Shown here in pieces: positions 7,975-15,479 of a DNA stretch of 64,000 bases; position 1 is the first letter of the stretch; the number at the start of each line of letters is the position of its first letter. Source of the DNA: Psychrobacillus sp. FSL K6-4046 (lineage in GTDB: Bacteria > Bacillota > Bacilli > Bacillales_A > Planococcaceae); contig NZ_CP152020.1 in assembly GCF_038624605.1 (NCBI RefSeq), forward strand, positions 992,001-1,056,000. Reading direction: 5' to 3'. The position numbers and the translations under genes were made by a program. A model generated the notes under the pieces. The model had not been told where the DNA came from and ran no database searches. It saw nothing but the letters and a program-made list of their open reading frames with translations.

Positions 7975-8814
7975 TTGTTACTGTCAAAAGCATGGGCTTC
8001 GTTTGAAGCGGACAAGCGAATAGAGGGCTTTTCGCCACAAACCTTGAAGGCCTACCAGTTACAGTCTTTGCTATTAATTGGTTATTTTAAAGATGTAGAG
8101 ATGGCATTGCTGGATACAAATCAACTAAAAGAGTATCTTGCTGTATCCGGTAAGCATTTAAAACCAGCCAGTCTTGCACATCGTATTCGCTTTATGAAAT
8201 CATTTTTTCGGTGGTCTCATGAAGAAGGACACCTTAGTAAGAATCCAACTTCCAAAATTAAAGAACCCAAAGTAGGGAAGCGGATACCTAAGTATTTAAC
8301 AGAACGGGAGATCGAACACCTTCGTGAATCCTGTCATTCCCCAATGGAAAAAGCTATTTTTGAATTCATGTTTTCTACCGGTTGTCGAATTGGAGAAATA
8401 GTTTCGTTAGAAAAGAACCATATTAATTGGTCCAATCAATCGGCGATTGTTCGAGGTAAAGGTGATAAGGAAAGGGAGGTATATTTTAATACACGTTGTG
8501 ACATATGGCTTAAACGTTATATAGAAAGTCGGAATGACCATAATCCTGCTATCTTTGTGACAGCAAGACAGCCGCATAAAATGAGTGTCGCCCAGATGAG
8601 ATATATCATCAAGCGGATCTCCAATCGTGCAGAAATTAATAAAGAAATTCATCCACACCAACTTAGGCACAGCTACGCAACTCATTTGATGAATAATGGA
8701 GCTCCTATTGAAGTCATACAAAGTCTTATGGGGCATGAGAAGAGTGAAACCACCAAGATCTATGCTCAGCTAAGCGGAAGGTTAAGAAAAGAGTATTACC
8801 AGAAGTACTTTTAA
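7975..8814 (+). CDS. Tyrosine recombinase / integrase (XerC/D-like)
   Basis: 279 residues. An N-terminal SAM-like core-binding domain (about 1-85) precedes the catalytic domain. Active-site residues are present: Arg in STGCRIGEIVSL, Lys in GKGDKEREV, His-x-x-Arg in HPHQLRHSYATHL, His in LMGHEKSETT and the nucleophile Tyr in KIYAQLS. The start is TTG 7975, 7-8 bp after AGGGGGAA. It would cut and rejoin short inverted sites. It is flanked by boundary repeats (7873, 8855) that are candidates for its sites, though no link is proven. An IntI-type extra helix is not evident. Confidence 0.92.
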   Translation: MLLSKAWASFEADKRIEGFSPQTLKAYQLQSLLLIGYFKDVEMALLDTNQLKEYLAVSGKHLKPASLAHRIRFMKSFFRWSHEEGHLSKNPTSKIKEPKVGKRIPKYLTEREIEHLRESCHSPMEKAIFEFMFSTGCRIGEIVSLEKNHINWSNQSAIVRGKGDKEREVYFNTRCDIWLKRYIESRNDHNPAIFVTARQPHKMSVAQMRYIIKRISNRAEINKEIHPHQLRHSYATHLMNNGAPIEVIQSLMGHEKSETTKIYAQLSGRLRKEYYQKYF

Positions 8815-8823
8815 ATGCAAAAG

Positions 8824-8855
8824 GAGCAACGTCATAAGGGACGTTGCTCTATTTG
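8824..8855. terminator. Bidirectional terminator hairpin
   Basis: GAGCAACGT (8824-8832) and ACGTTGCTC (8841-8849) form a strong hairpin after the integrase stop. On the minus strand it follows the boundary repeat of the next module and ends in CCTTTT. Confidence 0.75.
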
Positions 8856-8878
8856 ACTAAAGCACCCGTTAGTTGAAC
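8855..8878 (-). repeat. Module-boundary repeat, 3' type
   Basis: GACTAAAGCACCCGTTAGTT, then GAAC. It is the clearest copy of the 3' boundary type, 15 bp beyond the stop of the minus-strand gene 8894-9205. Confidence 0.75.
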
Positions 8879-8893
8879 AAGAATAGATATAGT

Positions 8894-9205
8894 TTAGTCC
8901 CCAGCAATATGTACCTTGCCTATTTCCGAACTGGACAATTGTTTTATAAATCCTTCATATTCGTTGATTTTATTTATCGAAATAAATACTTTGTAATTAT
9001 TAAGGTCTGTTATTAGGTTGGAAAGTCTCTCGCCTGAAAAAGTCTCATTAGTAAGATAAAAATCGCTTAATCTTCTGAGTTCCAAATAACTACGCCACAG
9101 TTTCTTAGAATTAAATATTTCATTATGTAGACTTTCTCTTAATTCGTAAAATCCAATCTCACTACCTTCTTGATTATATAAAACAACATCAAATCCCAAA
9201 TGCAA
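8894..9205 (-). CDS. Small soluble protein of unknown function
   Basis: 103 residues, no membrane segment, with a charged helical middle (RESLHNEIFNSKKLWRSY). It starts at TTG 9205 five bases after GGAGGG. I do not recognise the family. N-terminal LGFDVVLYNQEGSEIGFYELRES recalls small DUF proteins of immunity-like or accessory modules, but that is only an impression. It is a single-gene module of the island, followed by a boundary repeat and a terminator hairpin. Confidence 0.55.
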   Translation of the reverse strand: MHLGFDVVLYNQEGSEIGFYELRESLHNEIFNSKKLWRSYLELRRLSDFYLTNETFSGERLSNLITDLNNYKVFISINKINEYEGFIKQLSSSEIGKVHIAGD

Positions 9206-9326
9206 TACCCTCCTTAAAACAGCTATTACTCAACTTTACCATATTGATTTCCCCCCTCTGTTAGGATAGAAGTCGTACGAGGCTAACGTGATATGATTAA
9301 GTAAAATACACGGAGGTCGATCGTTA

Positions 9327-9839
9327 ATGACAAAACAAAATGGAACACGTTACACACAAGAACGAAAAGCAGAAATTTTGAAGCGTATGATGCCACCTAA
9401 CAACGAAGCGGTTTCGCAAATTTCCAAAGCGGAAGGTATTTCAGAAGTGACGCTATATAAGTGGCGAAAGCAAGCTCGCGTAGCTGGAACTGCAACGCCA
9501 GGTAATGGACAAACAAGCGACAAATGGAACAGTCAAGATAAGTTTTTAATCGTGATGGAAACATTTGCGATGAATGAACTGGAGCTTGCGGAGTATTGCC
9601 GTAAAAAGGGTTTGTATCTGGAACAGATTGAAGCATGGAAGAGTGTTTGCCTTCAGGCAAATGGGCAAGCATTTGATCAGTCCAAGCAGTTGAATGTTCA
9701 ACTAAAAGAAGAACAGAAACGTGCAAAAGCATTAGAAAAAGATTTACAAAAGAAGGAGAAAGCGTTGGCGGAAGCTGCGGCATTACTACTTCTAAGAAAA
9801 AAGGCCCAAGCGATTTGGGGGGACGACGAGGACGAATGA
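9327..9839 (+). CDS. IS3-family transposase OrfA
   Basis: 170 residues. The N-terminal helix-turn-helix (YTQERKAEILKRMMPP ... ISKAEGISEVTLYKWRKQAR) binds the element ends. The C-terminal part is a coiled coil (about 115-155, LKEEQKRAKALEKDLQKKEK) used for multimerisation. The frame contains the slippery heptamer A AAA AAG at 9797-9803, with AAA and AAG as zero-frame codons. A -1 shift there joins directly to the OrfB frame to give the OrfAB transposase. Confidence 0.9.
   Translation: MTKQNGTRYTQERKAEILKRMMPPNNEAVSQISKAEGISEVTLYKWRKQARVAGTATPGNGQTSDKWNSQDKFLIVMETFAMNELELAEYCRKKGLYLEQIEAWKSVCLQANGQAFDQSKQLNVQLKEEQKRAKALEKDLQKKEKALAEAAALLLLRKKAQAIWGDDEDE
9797..9803 (+). promoter_or_regulatory. 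Programmed -1 frameshift site (A_AAA_AAG)
   Basis: The heptamer is in the correct phase relative to OrfA. The -1 frame continues without a stop into OrfB (9803 and 9815 differ by 12 bases). A_AAA_AAG is the classical IS3-family slippery sequence. Confidence 0.85.
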
Positions 9840-10894
9840 TTGACCCGGCAAATCGCACACTAGCCGTGAAATTAATACAAGAAGCCAATCAAAATGGTGC
9901 ACGAATAGCGAAGGCTTGTCAGGAGCTACACATCAACGTACGTACGTATGAGCGTTGGGTATCCGATGGCGGAGTGAAAGTCGATCAGCGACCACTTACA
10001 AAACGTCCCGTACCGAAAAATAAATTATCACCAGAAGAAAGAGACGAAATTATCACCGTTGTGAAACAAGCAGATTACGCGGATTTACCACCAACACAAA
10101 TCGTTCCGAAGCTCGCAGATAAAGGTACTTATATTGCATCTGAATCCACCTTTTATCGTGTATTAAAAGAAGAAAAGATGCAAAATCATCGGGGACGTAG
10201 TGGTAAGCCACAGCGAAGAATCCCAGAAAGCCATCTTGCGACGGCTCCCAATCAAGTGTGGACATGGGATATTACCTGGTTGGGTGGACCCGTGAAAGGT
10301 TTATTTTATCGACTCTATTTGATTCTAGATTTGTTTAGTAGAAAAGCAGTCGGCTGGGAAGTATGGGAAACAGAAGAATCCAAACATGCGGAAGCACTCG
10401 TGAAAAAAGCAGTGATCAGTGAAAAAATTCAAGGAACGCCACTTGTTCTACATTCGGACAATGGTAGCCCGATGAAAGCTGCGACATTCCTAGTGTTACT
10501 CGAGAAACTGGGCATTCAAAGTTCCTTTTCAAGACCACGTGTGAGTAATGATAATCCGTATTCAGAAGCGATGTTTCGGACGCTAAAATATCGACCTGAT
10601 TTCCCGCATAAAGGCTTTGAAACACTCGAAAAAGCAAGACAATGGGCGCAAAAGTTTGTCCATTGGTACAATGAGGTTCACTTACACAGTGGGCTCAATT
10701 ACGTAACGCCAGTACAGTGCCATACGGGAGCACATTTGGCGATATTAGAAAGGCGAAAAGATGTGTACGAAGTTGCGAAAGAGAAGCATCCTGAGCGATG
10801 GGCTCGGAAAACGAGAAACTGGGCACCACATGAACAAGTAGCGCTTAATCCCATGCGGGATGAGGCTAAAAAAGAAGTATTAGTTAAACCGTAA
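9815..10894 (+). CDS. IS3-family transposase OrfB (DDE integrase domain)
   Basis: 359 residues if read from TTG 9815; ATG 9836 is the first ATG, but the product is probably made mainly as an OrfAB fusion through the -1 frameshift at 9797-9803. An HTH_21-like segment precedes the rve integrase core. Catalytic residues are all present: Asp in TWDITW, Asp in LHSDNGSP, and Glu in NPYSEAMF exactly 35 residues after the second Asp. The element therefore looks active. Confidence 0.93.
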   Translation: MGGRRGRMIDPANRTLAVKLIQEANQNGARIAKACQELHINVRTYERWVSDGGVKVDQRPLTKRPVPKNKLSPEERDEIITVVKQADYADLPPTQIVPKLADKGTYIASESTFYRVLKEEKMQNHRGRSGKPQRRIPESHLATAPNQVWTWDITWLGGPVKGLFYRLYLILDLFSRKAVGWEVWETEESKHAEALVKKAVISEKIQGTPLVLHSDNGSPMKAATFLVLLEKLGIQSSFSRPRVSNDNPYSEAMFRTLKYRPDFPHKGFETLEKARQWAQKFVHWYNEVHLHSGLNYVTPVQCHTGAHLAILERRKDVYEVAKEKHPERWARKTRNWAPHEQVALNPMRDEAKKEVLVKP

Positions 10895-10905
10895 TCCCCC
10901 GTTAC

Positions 10906-10957
10906 CCTGTTGGTTGGAATGGAAAGAACGCTCTTCCTTTCCATTCCAATCAACAGG
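10906..10957. repeat. Long inverted repeat / hairpin inside the IS
   Basis: Two 21-nt arms (10906-10926, 10937-10957) with one G:T pair surround a 10-nt loop, just after the OrfB stop. There is no T tract. It could block read-through transcription into or out of the element. Confidence 0.7.
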
Positions 10958-11039
10958 CCAGCAAGCACAGCGCGGTAGCCTAGACTGAATTAGGGGTTAC
11001 AAGATTATAAGAACATGTATTTTTAAAATACTAAACTAG

Positions 11040-11417
11040 CTAAATGCGACAACTATATTGACAAACACCGTCTTTAAAATACTTTTTAATGATTTCATCA
11101 AAACCGCTTAATCTCATTGCTTGAGCAAGAATAAAAGTATTGCCGCCTCTTACCCAAATAACATCGTATTGATCAAGCTTTTCTTTCAATCCTTCGGGTT
11201 TATGGAAGTACATTTTTAAATCTAAAATATCCACTGTGAAACCTATTCTTTGCAGTTCACTTACGTCTGCAACATCACTTTTATTTTTTCTTTCTAAATC
11301 AGTCGCAAAGTCTAATGCATTATTGATATATGCTACTTTTTTATTCCCATTTTTCGTTAATTCGATTAGCTTCCGTTCTTCGTTTCCAATTTTAAAAGAT
11401 GAAAGATAAAATTTCAT
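11040..11417 (-). pseudogene. Truncated peptidase E (S51 family)-like gene
   Basis: 125 residues match the N-terminal half of Bacillus peptidase E/S51 proteins: KFYLSSFKIGNE, KVAYINNALDF, and the conserved WVRGGNTFILAQAMRLSGFDEII. The family is normally over 200 residues and uses a Ser nucleophile in GYSAG. Here the frame ends in VCQYSCRI, where that motif should be, so the nucleophile region and everything after are lost. The break lies about 40 bp from the IS3 element. It is probably non-functional. Confidence 0.7.
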
Positions 11418-11511
11418 ATTGTCCCCCTTATTGTGGATTTCAATTGCTCACTTTCTAAGCTTTCCTTTTCTGTTAAATGGCAAGATTGTTGAACACAAGT
11501 TAAAAACACTC

Positions 11512-11542
11512 TTCAACTAAACTGTCTCCTTAATTCAATAAG
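11512..11542 (-). repeat. Module-boundary repeat, 5' type
   Basis: The plus strand begins TTCAACTAAACTGTCTCC and ends TTCAATAAG. With the preceding ACAAGTTAAA it matches the copy at 12019-12047. It lies about 95 bp upstream of the broken peptidase E gene. Confidence 0.65.
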
Positions 11543-11566
11543 TAAAAAGAGTTGCCTAAGCAACCC
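11540..11566 (-). terminator. Terminator hairpin (minus strand)
   Basis: On the minus strand GGTTGC TTAG GCAACTC is followed by TTTTTAC. It comes after the boundary repeat at 11577, the same order as at 8824-8878. Confidence 0.7.
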
Positions 11567-11576
11567 TATGATCTTT

Positions 11577-11602
11577 ACTAAAGCACCTCGTTAGTTGAAT
11601 AG
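11577..11602 (-). repeat. Module-boundary repeat, 3' type
   Basis: ACTAAAGCACCTCGTTAGTT followed by GAATAG; one base longer in the centre than the copy at 8855. It lies 62 bp beyond the stop of the minus-strand gene 11664-11954. Confidence 0.75.
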
Positions 11603-11663
11603 AAAAAGGGGCTCTCTCTGTTTAAAAGCACTTTTACAATACTCTATTATTAGAGACAAATTA

Positions 11664-11954
11664 TTAACTTAAAAGTAATTCAAAAAAGAATATTCCGAAA
11701 GAAAAACCTAATAGTAATATAAAAGCATATAACAACTTCATTTTCATTGTTTGGTCATCGAAAACCATTCCTGAATAACGATACATCCAATAAATTATTG
11801 GTAAAACTACTACAATACAAAAAATACTTTCAAAGGAAAAACTGAGATTAACGGTAGTGCTAATCTTTGACAGAAGAGATGTTAAGCATCCTACCACAAA
11901 ACCAATTGTATACCCACCTAGTAAAAAGTGTTTTAATTCAACTTTTCTTTCCAA
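11664..11954 (-). CDS. Small membrane protein of unknown function
   Basis: 96 residues with three hydrophobic helices (about 9-29, 40-58, 74-95). TTG start (LERKVELKHFLLGGYTIGF) with GAAGGTGAAAGG upstream. I recognise no family. It is a single-gene module: a 5' type boundary repeat lies 65 bp upstream (12019-12047) and a 3' type one downstream, followed by a hairpin. Confidence 0.6.
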   Translation of the reverse strand: MERKVELKHFLLGGYTIGFVVGCLTSLLSKISTTVNLSFSFESIFCIVVVLPIIYWMYRYSGMVFDDQTMKMKLLYAFILLLGFSFGIFFFELLLS

Positions 11955-12018
11955 GACCTTTCACCTTCTTAAAACTGTTTTTTTAAACAAAAGATTTTCT
12001 TACAAGTTAAACAACATT

Positions 12019-12047
12019 CTTCAACTAACCTGCCGCGTTACTTTAAG
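12019..12047 (-). repeat. Module-boundary repeat, 5' type
   Basis: TCTTCAACTAACCTGCCGCG then TTACTTTAAG. The match to the copy at 11512 extends about 18 bp further left (ACAAGTTAAACAACAT), making this type about 45 bp long. Confidence 0.65.
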
Positions 12048-12059
12048 TGTAATAATTCA

Positions 12060-12183
12060 CATATTTCTCTTGTAGCTTTGCCACTAGGACTTTTCATTTA
12101 TGTGTTTATCAGCATCGCGATCATATTATTACAGGCCTTTTTATGGGTTGGTTTTATGGCTATGCAGCTATAGGAAATTATTC
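12060..12183 (+). pseudogene. Remnant of a membrane-protein gene
   Basis: A plus-strand frame without a start codon encodes a strongly hydrophobic stretch, LVALPLGLFIYVFISIAI then ILLQAFLWVGFMAMQL, and stops at TAG 12181. It begins right at the end of the boundary repeat at 12047. It looks like the C-terminal helices of a lost transporter or channel, cut off by the island edge. The family is not identified. Confidence 0.35.
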
Positions 12184-12290
12184 TGCTCTAGTAGTATCTA
12201 TAAGGGCTATAGAAAAAAGTAAAAAGCTATTGAAGTCTTTACACAGTTTCGTAAGAATTCTAGAATGCGTATCTTTATATTCCTTTATTT

Positions 12291-13862
12291 TCAGGTTTCC
12301 AAATCTTCCTTTAAAAAAATCCGATAATTAATCGTCAAAAATGGAATACTGAAAATACGCATCTCATGTTTGGCAGTTAGAGTTTCATTATTCTCCTCTA
12401 AAAGAAATTGCTCCTCCAAAGGAAGCTTAAAGATGGTTCCTCTAAAGGCCAAGTAAATCCCAGCATCAGACCCTAAGGTACTTTTGCTAGTTAAGAGAAG
12501 CTTTCCTTCTTGCTCTTCTAATGCTAATACGCCAACCATCGACGACCATGGTAAAGGGAGGGAGATATTCATAAAGGTTTTCTCTTCTCGAGTATGTATG
12601 GAATATAGTGCAACAAAGATGGTGCTTGTTTCAATTTTTCGTATCCAAGCTCTTGTATTGGTACGTCCATCCTCGATAGCTACTATATCTCCAGTCATTT
12701 CCATCTCCCTAGAGGTAAATGGTAGATTCAGCTGCTGCAGCCTGGAACTAAACAATCTATATAAAGCGGCAAAAGGCTTGAACCAAGCATGCCAATGAAC
12801 AGTGGAAAATAGTCGGTAATGCATTGTTTGCTCATAAAAATTACTAATCATAGGAGGGAGTGACTCTTTATCTACAAAAATGCTCATATCATCGACTAAG
12901 CCCGTATAGTTTTTATTTAAGTGATAGGCACCTAAAACTTTCTCACCAACAGTTCCTTTACCTTTGATCTTGCTAATAGGAAACTGCAACTTTTTATAAA
13001 GTTCCGGTGGTGTCCAAATGGACCAGCCGACAATACCGACGAACGCAAATATTAGGCAATTAAAGAATCCATGAAACTTAAGCATGAAATCTATCGTTAC
13101 GCCAAAAATACCAAACGCATTCCCTGTTGCATACAAAAGGGAGAACAGGATTGTTACACCTAGAGCTCCAAAGGAAGTAACAATCAGGCTTTTCTGATAC
13201 CCGTTTTTATATGTTGCCTTAATAGCTAGAACGATAGAACCATATATGCCAATCATATATAAAAGTACGGATATAAATTCTAAAAGTGTAGAAAAAGTGA
13301 TTCCGATTGCAACGACTAAAGGAGATATTAAAATGATAGCTGTAAGCCAAGGGTAGCTGGCAGGTTTATAAACTCTCCCTAAAAAACCTATAAAAACAGG
13401 CAATAAAAAGGAAGAATAATGAAAGTGAATTCCTGTCAGCCACGTTAAAATAGGAGTAAATCCTGTATCTATTTCAAGAACAGAAGCAACAAACCAAAGT
13501 CCTCCGATGAATAAATACATCATCCCCATATCAATCGCAAACTCTTCTATATTGGTGAAGCCTCTGTTAATAAAACGTTTAAATCCAACCATGGCAATGA
13601 TAAAAGTAAAAAGTAGATAGATAAGTGCGAGCAAGGAATCAATCCTTGAATCTTCGGTAATCTGTAAAATAGAAACAGCTATCACAGCTGGAATGACAAA
13701 GTAATAAATCAGATGATCATCTTTCAAAACTAATTTTAAGACGAGTGGAACAAATAATATCTGAGCTACGGATAGCATAAGAAAATACCAGGGCTCTACG
13801 CTAAAAGCAGCAACTATGAGAAATAAAATAGTGTGGGAGATTGCAATTCTTTTATAGGTCAT
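12291..13862 (-). CDS. yndJ: YndJ family membrane protein
   Basis: About 523 residues. The first 300 are strongly hydrophobic with some nine to ten predicted helices; the last 220 are a soluble domain with beta character. B. subtilis YndJ has the same architecture and gene neighbours of the DUF4166 type. Function is unknown. The start is set at ATG 13862 (MTYKRIAISH), which overlaps the end of the upstream DUF4166 gene by 11 bp and has AAGGGGTG upstream; the longer frame to 13901 lies inside that gene. It is the last gene of the operon. Confidence 0.8.
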   Translation of the reverse strand: MTYKRIAISHTILFLIVAAFSVEPWYFLMLSVAQILFVPLVLKLVLKDDHLIYYFVIPAVIAVSILQITEDSRIDSLLALIYLLFTFIIAMVGFKRFINRGFTNIEEFAIDMGMMYLFIGGLWFVASVLEIDTGFTPILTWLTGIHFHYSSFLLPVFIGFLGRVYKPASYPWLTAIILISPLVVAIGITFSTLLEFISVLLYMIGIYGSIVLAIKATYKNGYQKSLIVTSFGALGVTILFSLLYATGNAFGIFGVTIDFMLKFHGFFNCLIFAFVGIVGWSIWTPPELYKKLQFPISKIKGKGTVGEKVLGAYHLNKNYTGLVDDMSIFVDKESLPPMISNFYEQTMHYRLFSTVHWHAWFKPFAALYRLFSSRLQQLNLPFTSREMEMTGDIVAIEDGRTNTRAWIRKIETSTIFVALYSIHTREEKTFMNISLPLPWSSMVGVLALEEQEGKLLLTSKSTLGSDAGIYLAFRGTIFKLPLEEQFLLEENNETLTAKHEMRIFSIPFLTINYRIFLKEDLET

Positions 13863-14463
13863 CTGTTTGAAACACCCCTTTATACTCGAATAATGTACCA
13901 AGTAAAGGATTAGTAATTAACACATGAATGGAAAATACGTCTTTCTTTTCTACATAACACTCTTTAACAAGAACATTTCCTTTTAACAGCCTTGGTAAGG
14001 GGATTTCCAGCTTGCCTAATACAAGACGCTGTTTACTAGATTCAATTTGAAGATGTCCTTCCTCTGTGACAATGAATACGAGCTCAGAATAGAACAAGCT
14101 CGGCTCCCCAAGATAGTCCCTTACTACACGCTTACTCTGATCTAAGCTCATAAGCGCATTGAAATGCCTTGTTTGGTTTGGGAAGAAGAATGTTCTTTCC
14201 CAGTGGACCTGTTGCTCCCCATTTGGACCAAGCTTCCCTTTGTTTACGATTTGAAATGGTACATTCTCTCCTTGCTCAGGAAATAATAACTTCCAACGAG
14301 TGGCTATACGAAAGAAAGGTGACAACCATTTCGGACCACTAGTTATTTTTGTCATGACTCCTGTTGCCTGGAAGGCCTTTTCAGAAGAAATAGTATACCG
14401 CCGCTTGAGCTTTGGCTGCAGTCGCTCGAATTGTTCTCCAAGCATTTCTTTATAAATAGACAT
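13852..14463 (-). CDS. DUF4166 domain protein
   Basis: 203 residues, soluble. Conserved-looking features include LQPKLKRRY near the N-terminus, GPKWLSPFFRIATRWKLLFPE, and a strand-rich C-terminal half. Proteins of this type are found between a DoxX/SRPBCC-like gene and yndJ in Bacillus. No enzymatic role is known. The stop overlaps the yndJ start, and the upstream gene ends 12 bp before, so it is translated as part of one minus-strand operon. Confidence 0.7.
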   Translation of the reverse strand: MSIYKEMLGEQFERLQPKLKRRYTISSEKAFQATGVMTKITSGPKWLSPFFRIATRWKLLFPEQGENVPFQIVNKGKLGPNGEQQVHWERTFFFPNQTRHFNALMSLDQSKRVVRDYLGEPSLFYSELVFIVTEEGHLQIESSKQRLVLGKLEIPLPRLLKGNVLVKECYVEKKDVFSIHVLITNPLLGTLFEYKGVFQTDDL

Positions 14464-14475
14464 ATGAAAAACTCC

Positions 14476-15378
14476 TTATCTTGAACGCTTACAGCTTTTG
14501 GCAGTTGGAATGTCTTTACTAACCAGCAATCCGATAACGGATAGAACAAACAGCGTTAAGTTAAATGTAAGGGGGTTAAATGGATCACCAAATACGGTGG
14601 CGTCTCCTATTAAAGTGGAGAGTGTAAGTAATGGAAAAACAACGACTTGGATTTTCAGTAATCTTCGCTTATTACTATAAAGTACCCACAGAATACCAAA
14701 TACTATTTCAATAACGCCTGCTGTTGATACGATATTTTGAGCTTCGTTCACCGTTAAGGGGAGCATGCCTTGGGTCATTGATACTTCCTCGGGATGCATC
14801 AATAGTAATTTTGGAACGAGGCCGTGATACACCCAAACAAAAAAGAACAGAATGGTAATAAGCCAGTGACTGAAGAATCGTACATACTGACTAGAGGGAG
14901 TATCTCCCTTTTCAAGCCACCTCTTAAATACATCAAAGCTAAGAGCAGTGGCCCATCCCATTATCGGGCGAAATAGGACGCGATCTATCATTTTTCCAAG
15001 TGTTCCAAAACGAACATCGTAATCATACTGCGTAAAAAATTTAACGCCATCTTGCTCAGGCTCATACTTCCAATATCCCTTGCCTTCTTTTATAGGAGAA
15101 ATCTTTTGGGCAGTACCGAAATGCAGTGAGGATGTTCTAGAGTTGTCCTTCGCATGAAAGGTACCGACACTTTTCCCCCAACCTGCAATACTAAATCCAA
15201 ATCCTATATTCGTTTTATATTCAAATAGCTGTGGTTCATTTTCTTTTTTGGGTAAATAGGTGATAGAAGAAAAACGTAAATCCCATTGTTCATGTAGCTC
15301 GGGATTTTGAGATGCCTCCCATACCTTTTCCATATCGCTAGAGATACTAGTCTCTACATAAATTGGTTTATTTTTCAT
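14476..15378 (-). CDS. SRPBCC-DoxX-like two-domain membrane protein
   Basis: 300 residues. The first 160 look like a START/SRPBCC-type lipid-binding domain (begins with IYVETSISSDMEKVWEASQN, includes YDYDVRFGTLGKMIDRVLFRP). The last 125 form four hydrophobic helices (about 170-188, 215-232, 240-260, 270-288) of a DoxX-like module. It is the first gene of the DoxX-DUF4166-YndJ operon, with AAGGAGGTGAGATA before its ATG. A role in envelope lipid handling is only an inference. Confidence 0.7.
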   Translation of the reverse strand: MKNKPIYVETSISSDMEKVWEASQNPELHEQWDLRFSSITYLPKKENEPQLFEYKTNIGFGFSIAGWGKSVGTFHAKDNSRTSSLHFGTAQKISPIKEGKGYWKYEPEQDGVKFFTQYDYDVRFGTLGKMIDRVLFRPIMGWATALSFDVFKRWLEKGDTPSSQYVRFFSHWLITILFFFVWVYHGLVPKLLLMHPEEVSMTQGMLPLTVNEAQNIVSTAGVIEIVFGILWVLYSNKRRLLKIQVVVFPLLTLSTLIGDATVFGDPFNPLTFNLTLFVLSVIGLLVSKDIPTAKSCKRSR

Positions 15379-15479
15379 TATCTCACCTCCTTATAAGATT
15401 ACCATAAAGGACTTTATGTAAGTGACAAAGAATAAATTAGGGAGGAGAAAAAATAGGCTCAAGAAATGAGGGTGAAAAA

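Larger units (their letters stand above)
9245..11001 (+). mobile_element. IS3-family insertion sequence
   Basis: About 1.75 kb with the two overlapping transposase frames of the IS3 family and an intact DDE domain. Putative ends begin with TG on both sides (9245 TGATTTCCCC; reverse complement from 11001 TGTAACCCCT) and share TG, CCCC and a TAGG block, so the inverted repeats are imperfect and the limits approximate. No clear target duplication is visible. It lies between the unknown gene at 8894-9205 and a broken peptidase E gene. Confidence 0.8.
11955..12290. other. Island edge without intact gene
   Basis: Contains the 12019 boundary repeat and the hydrophobic remnant at 12060-12183. I see nothing else convincing before the end of the YndJ operon. 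Confidence 0.5.

Noticed and set aside
9241-11010. Target-site duplication of the IS3 element
   Set aside because: Flanking bases at the best ends do not form a matching 3-4 bp pair, and the ends are uncertain.
12143-12331. Plus-strand ORF of 62 codons
   Set aside because: No RBS and no recognisable sequence; a different frame in the same place encodes a hydrophobic remnant.
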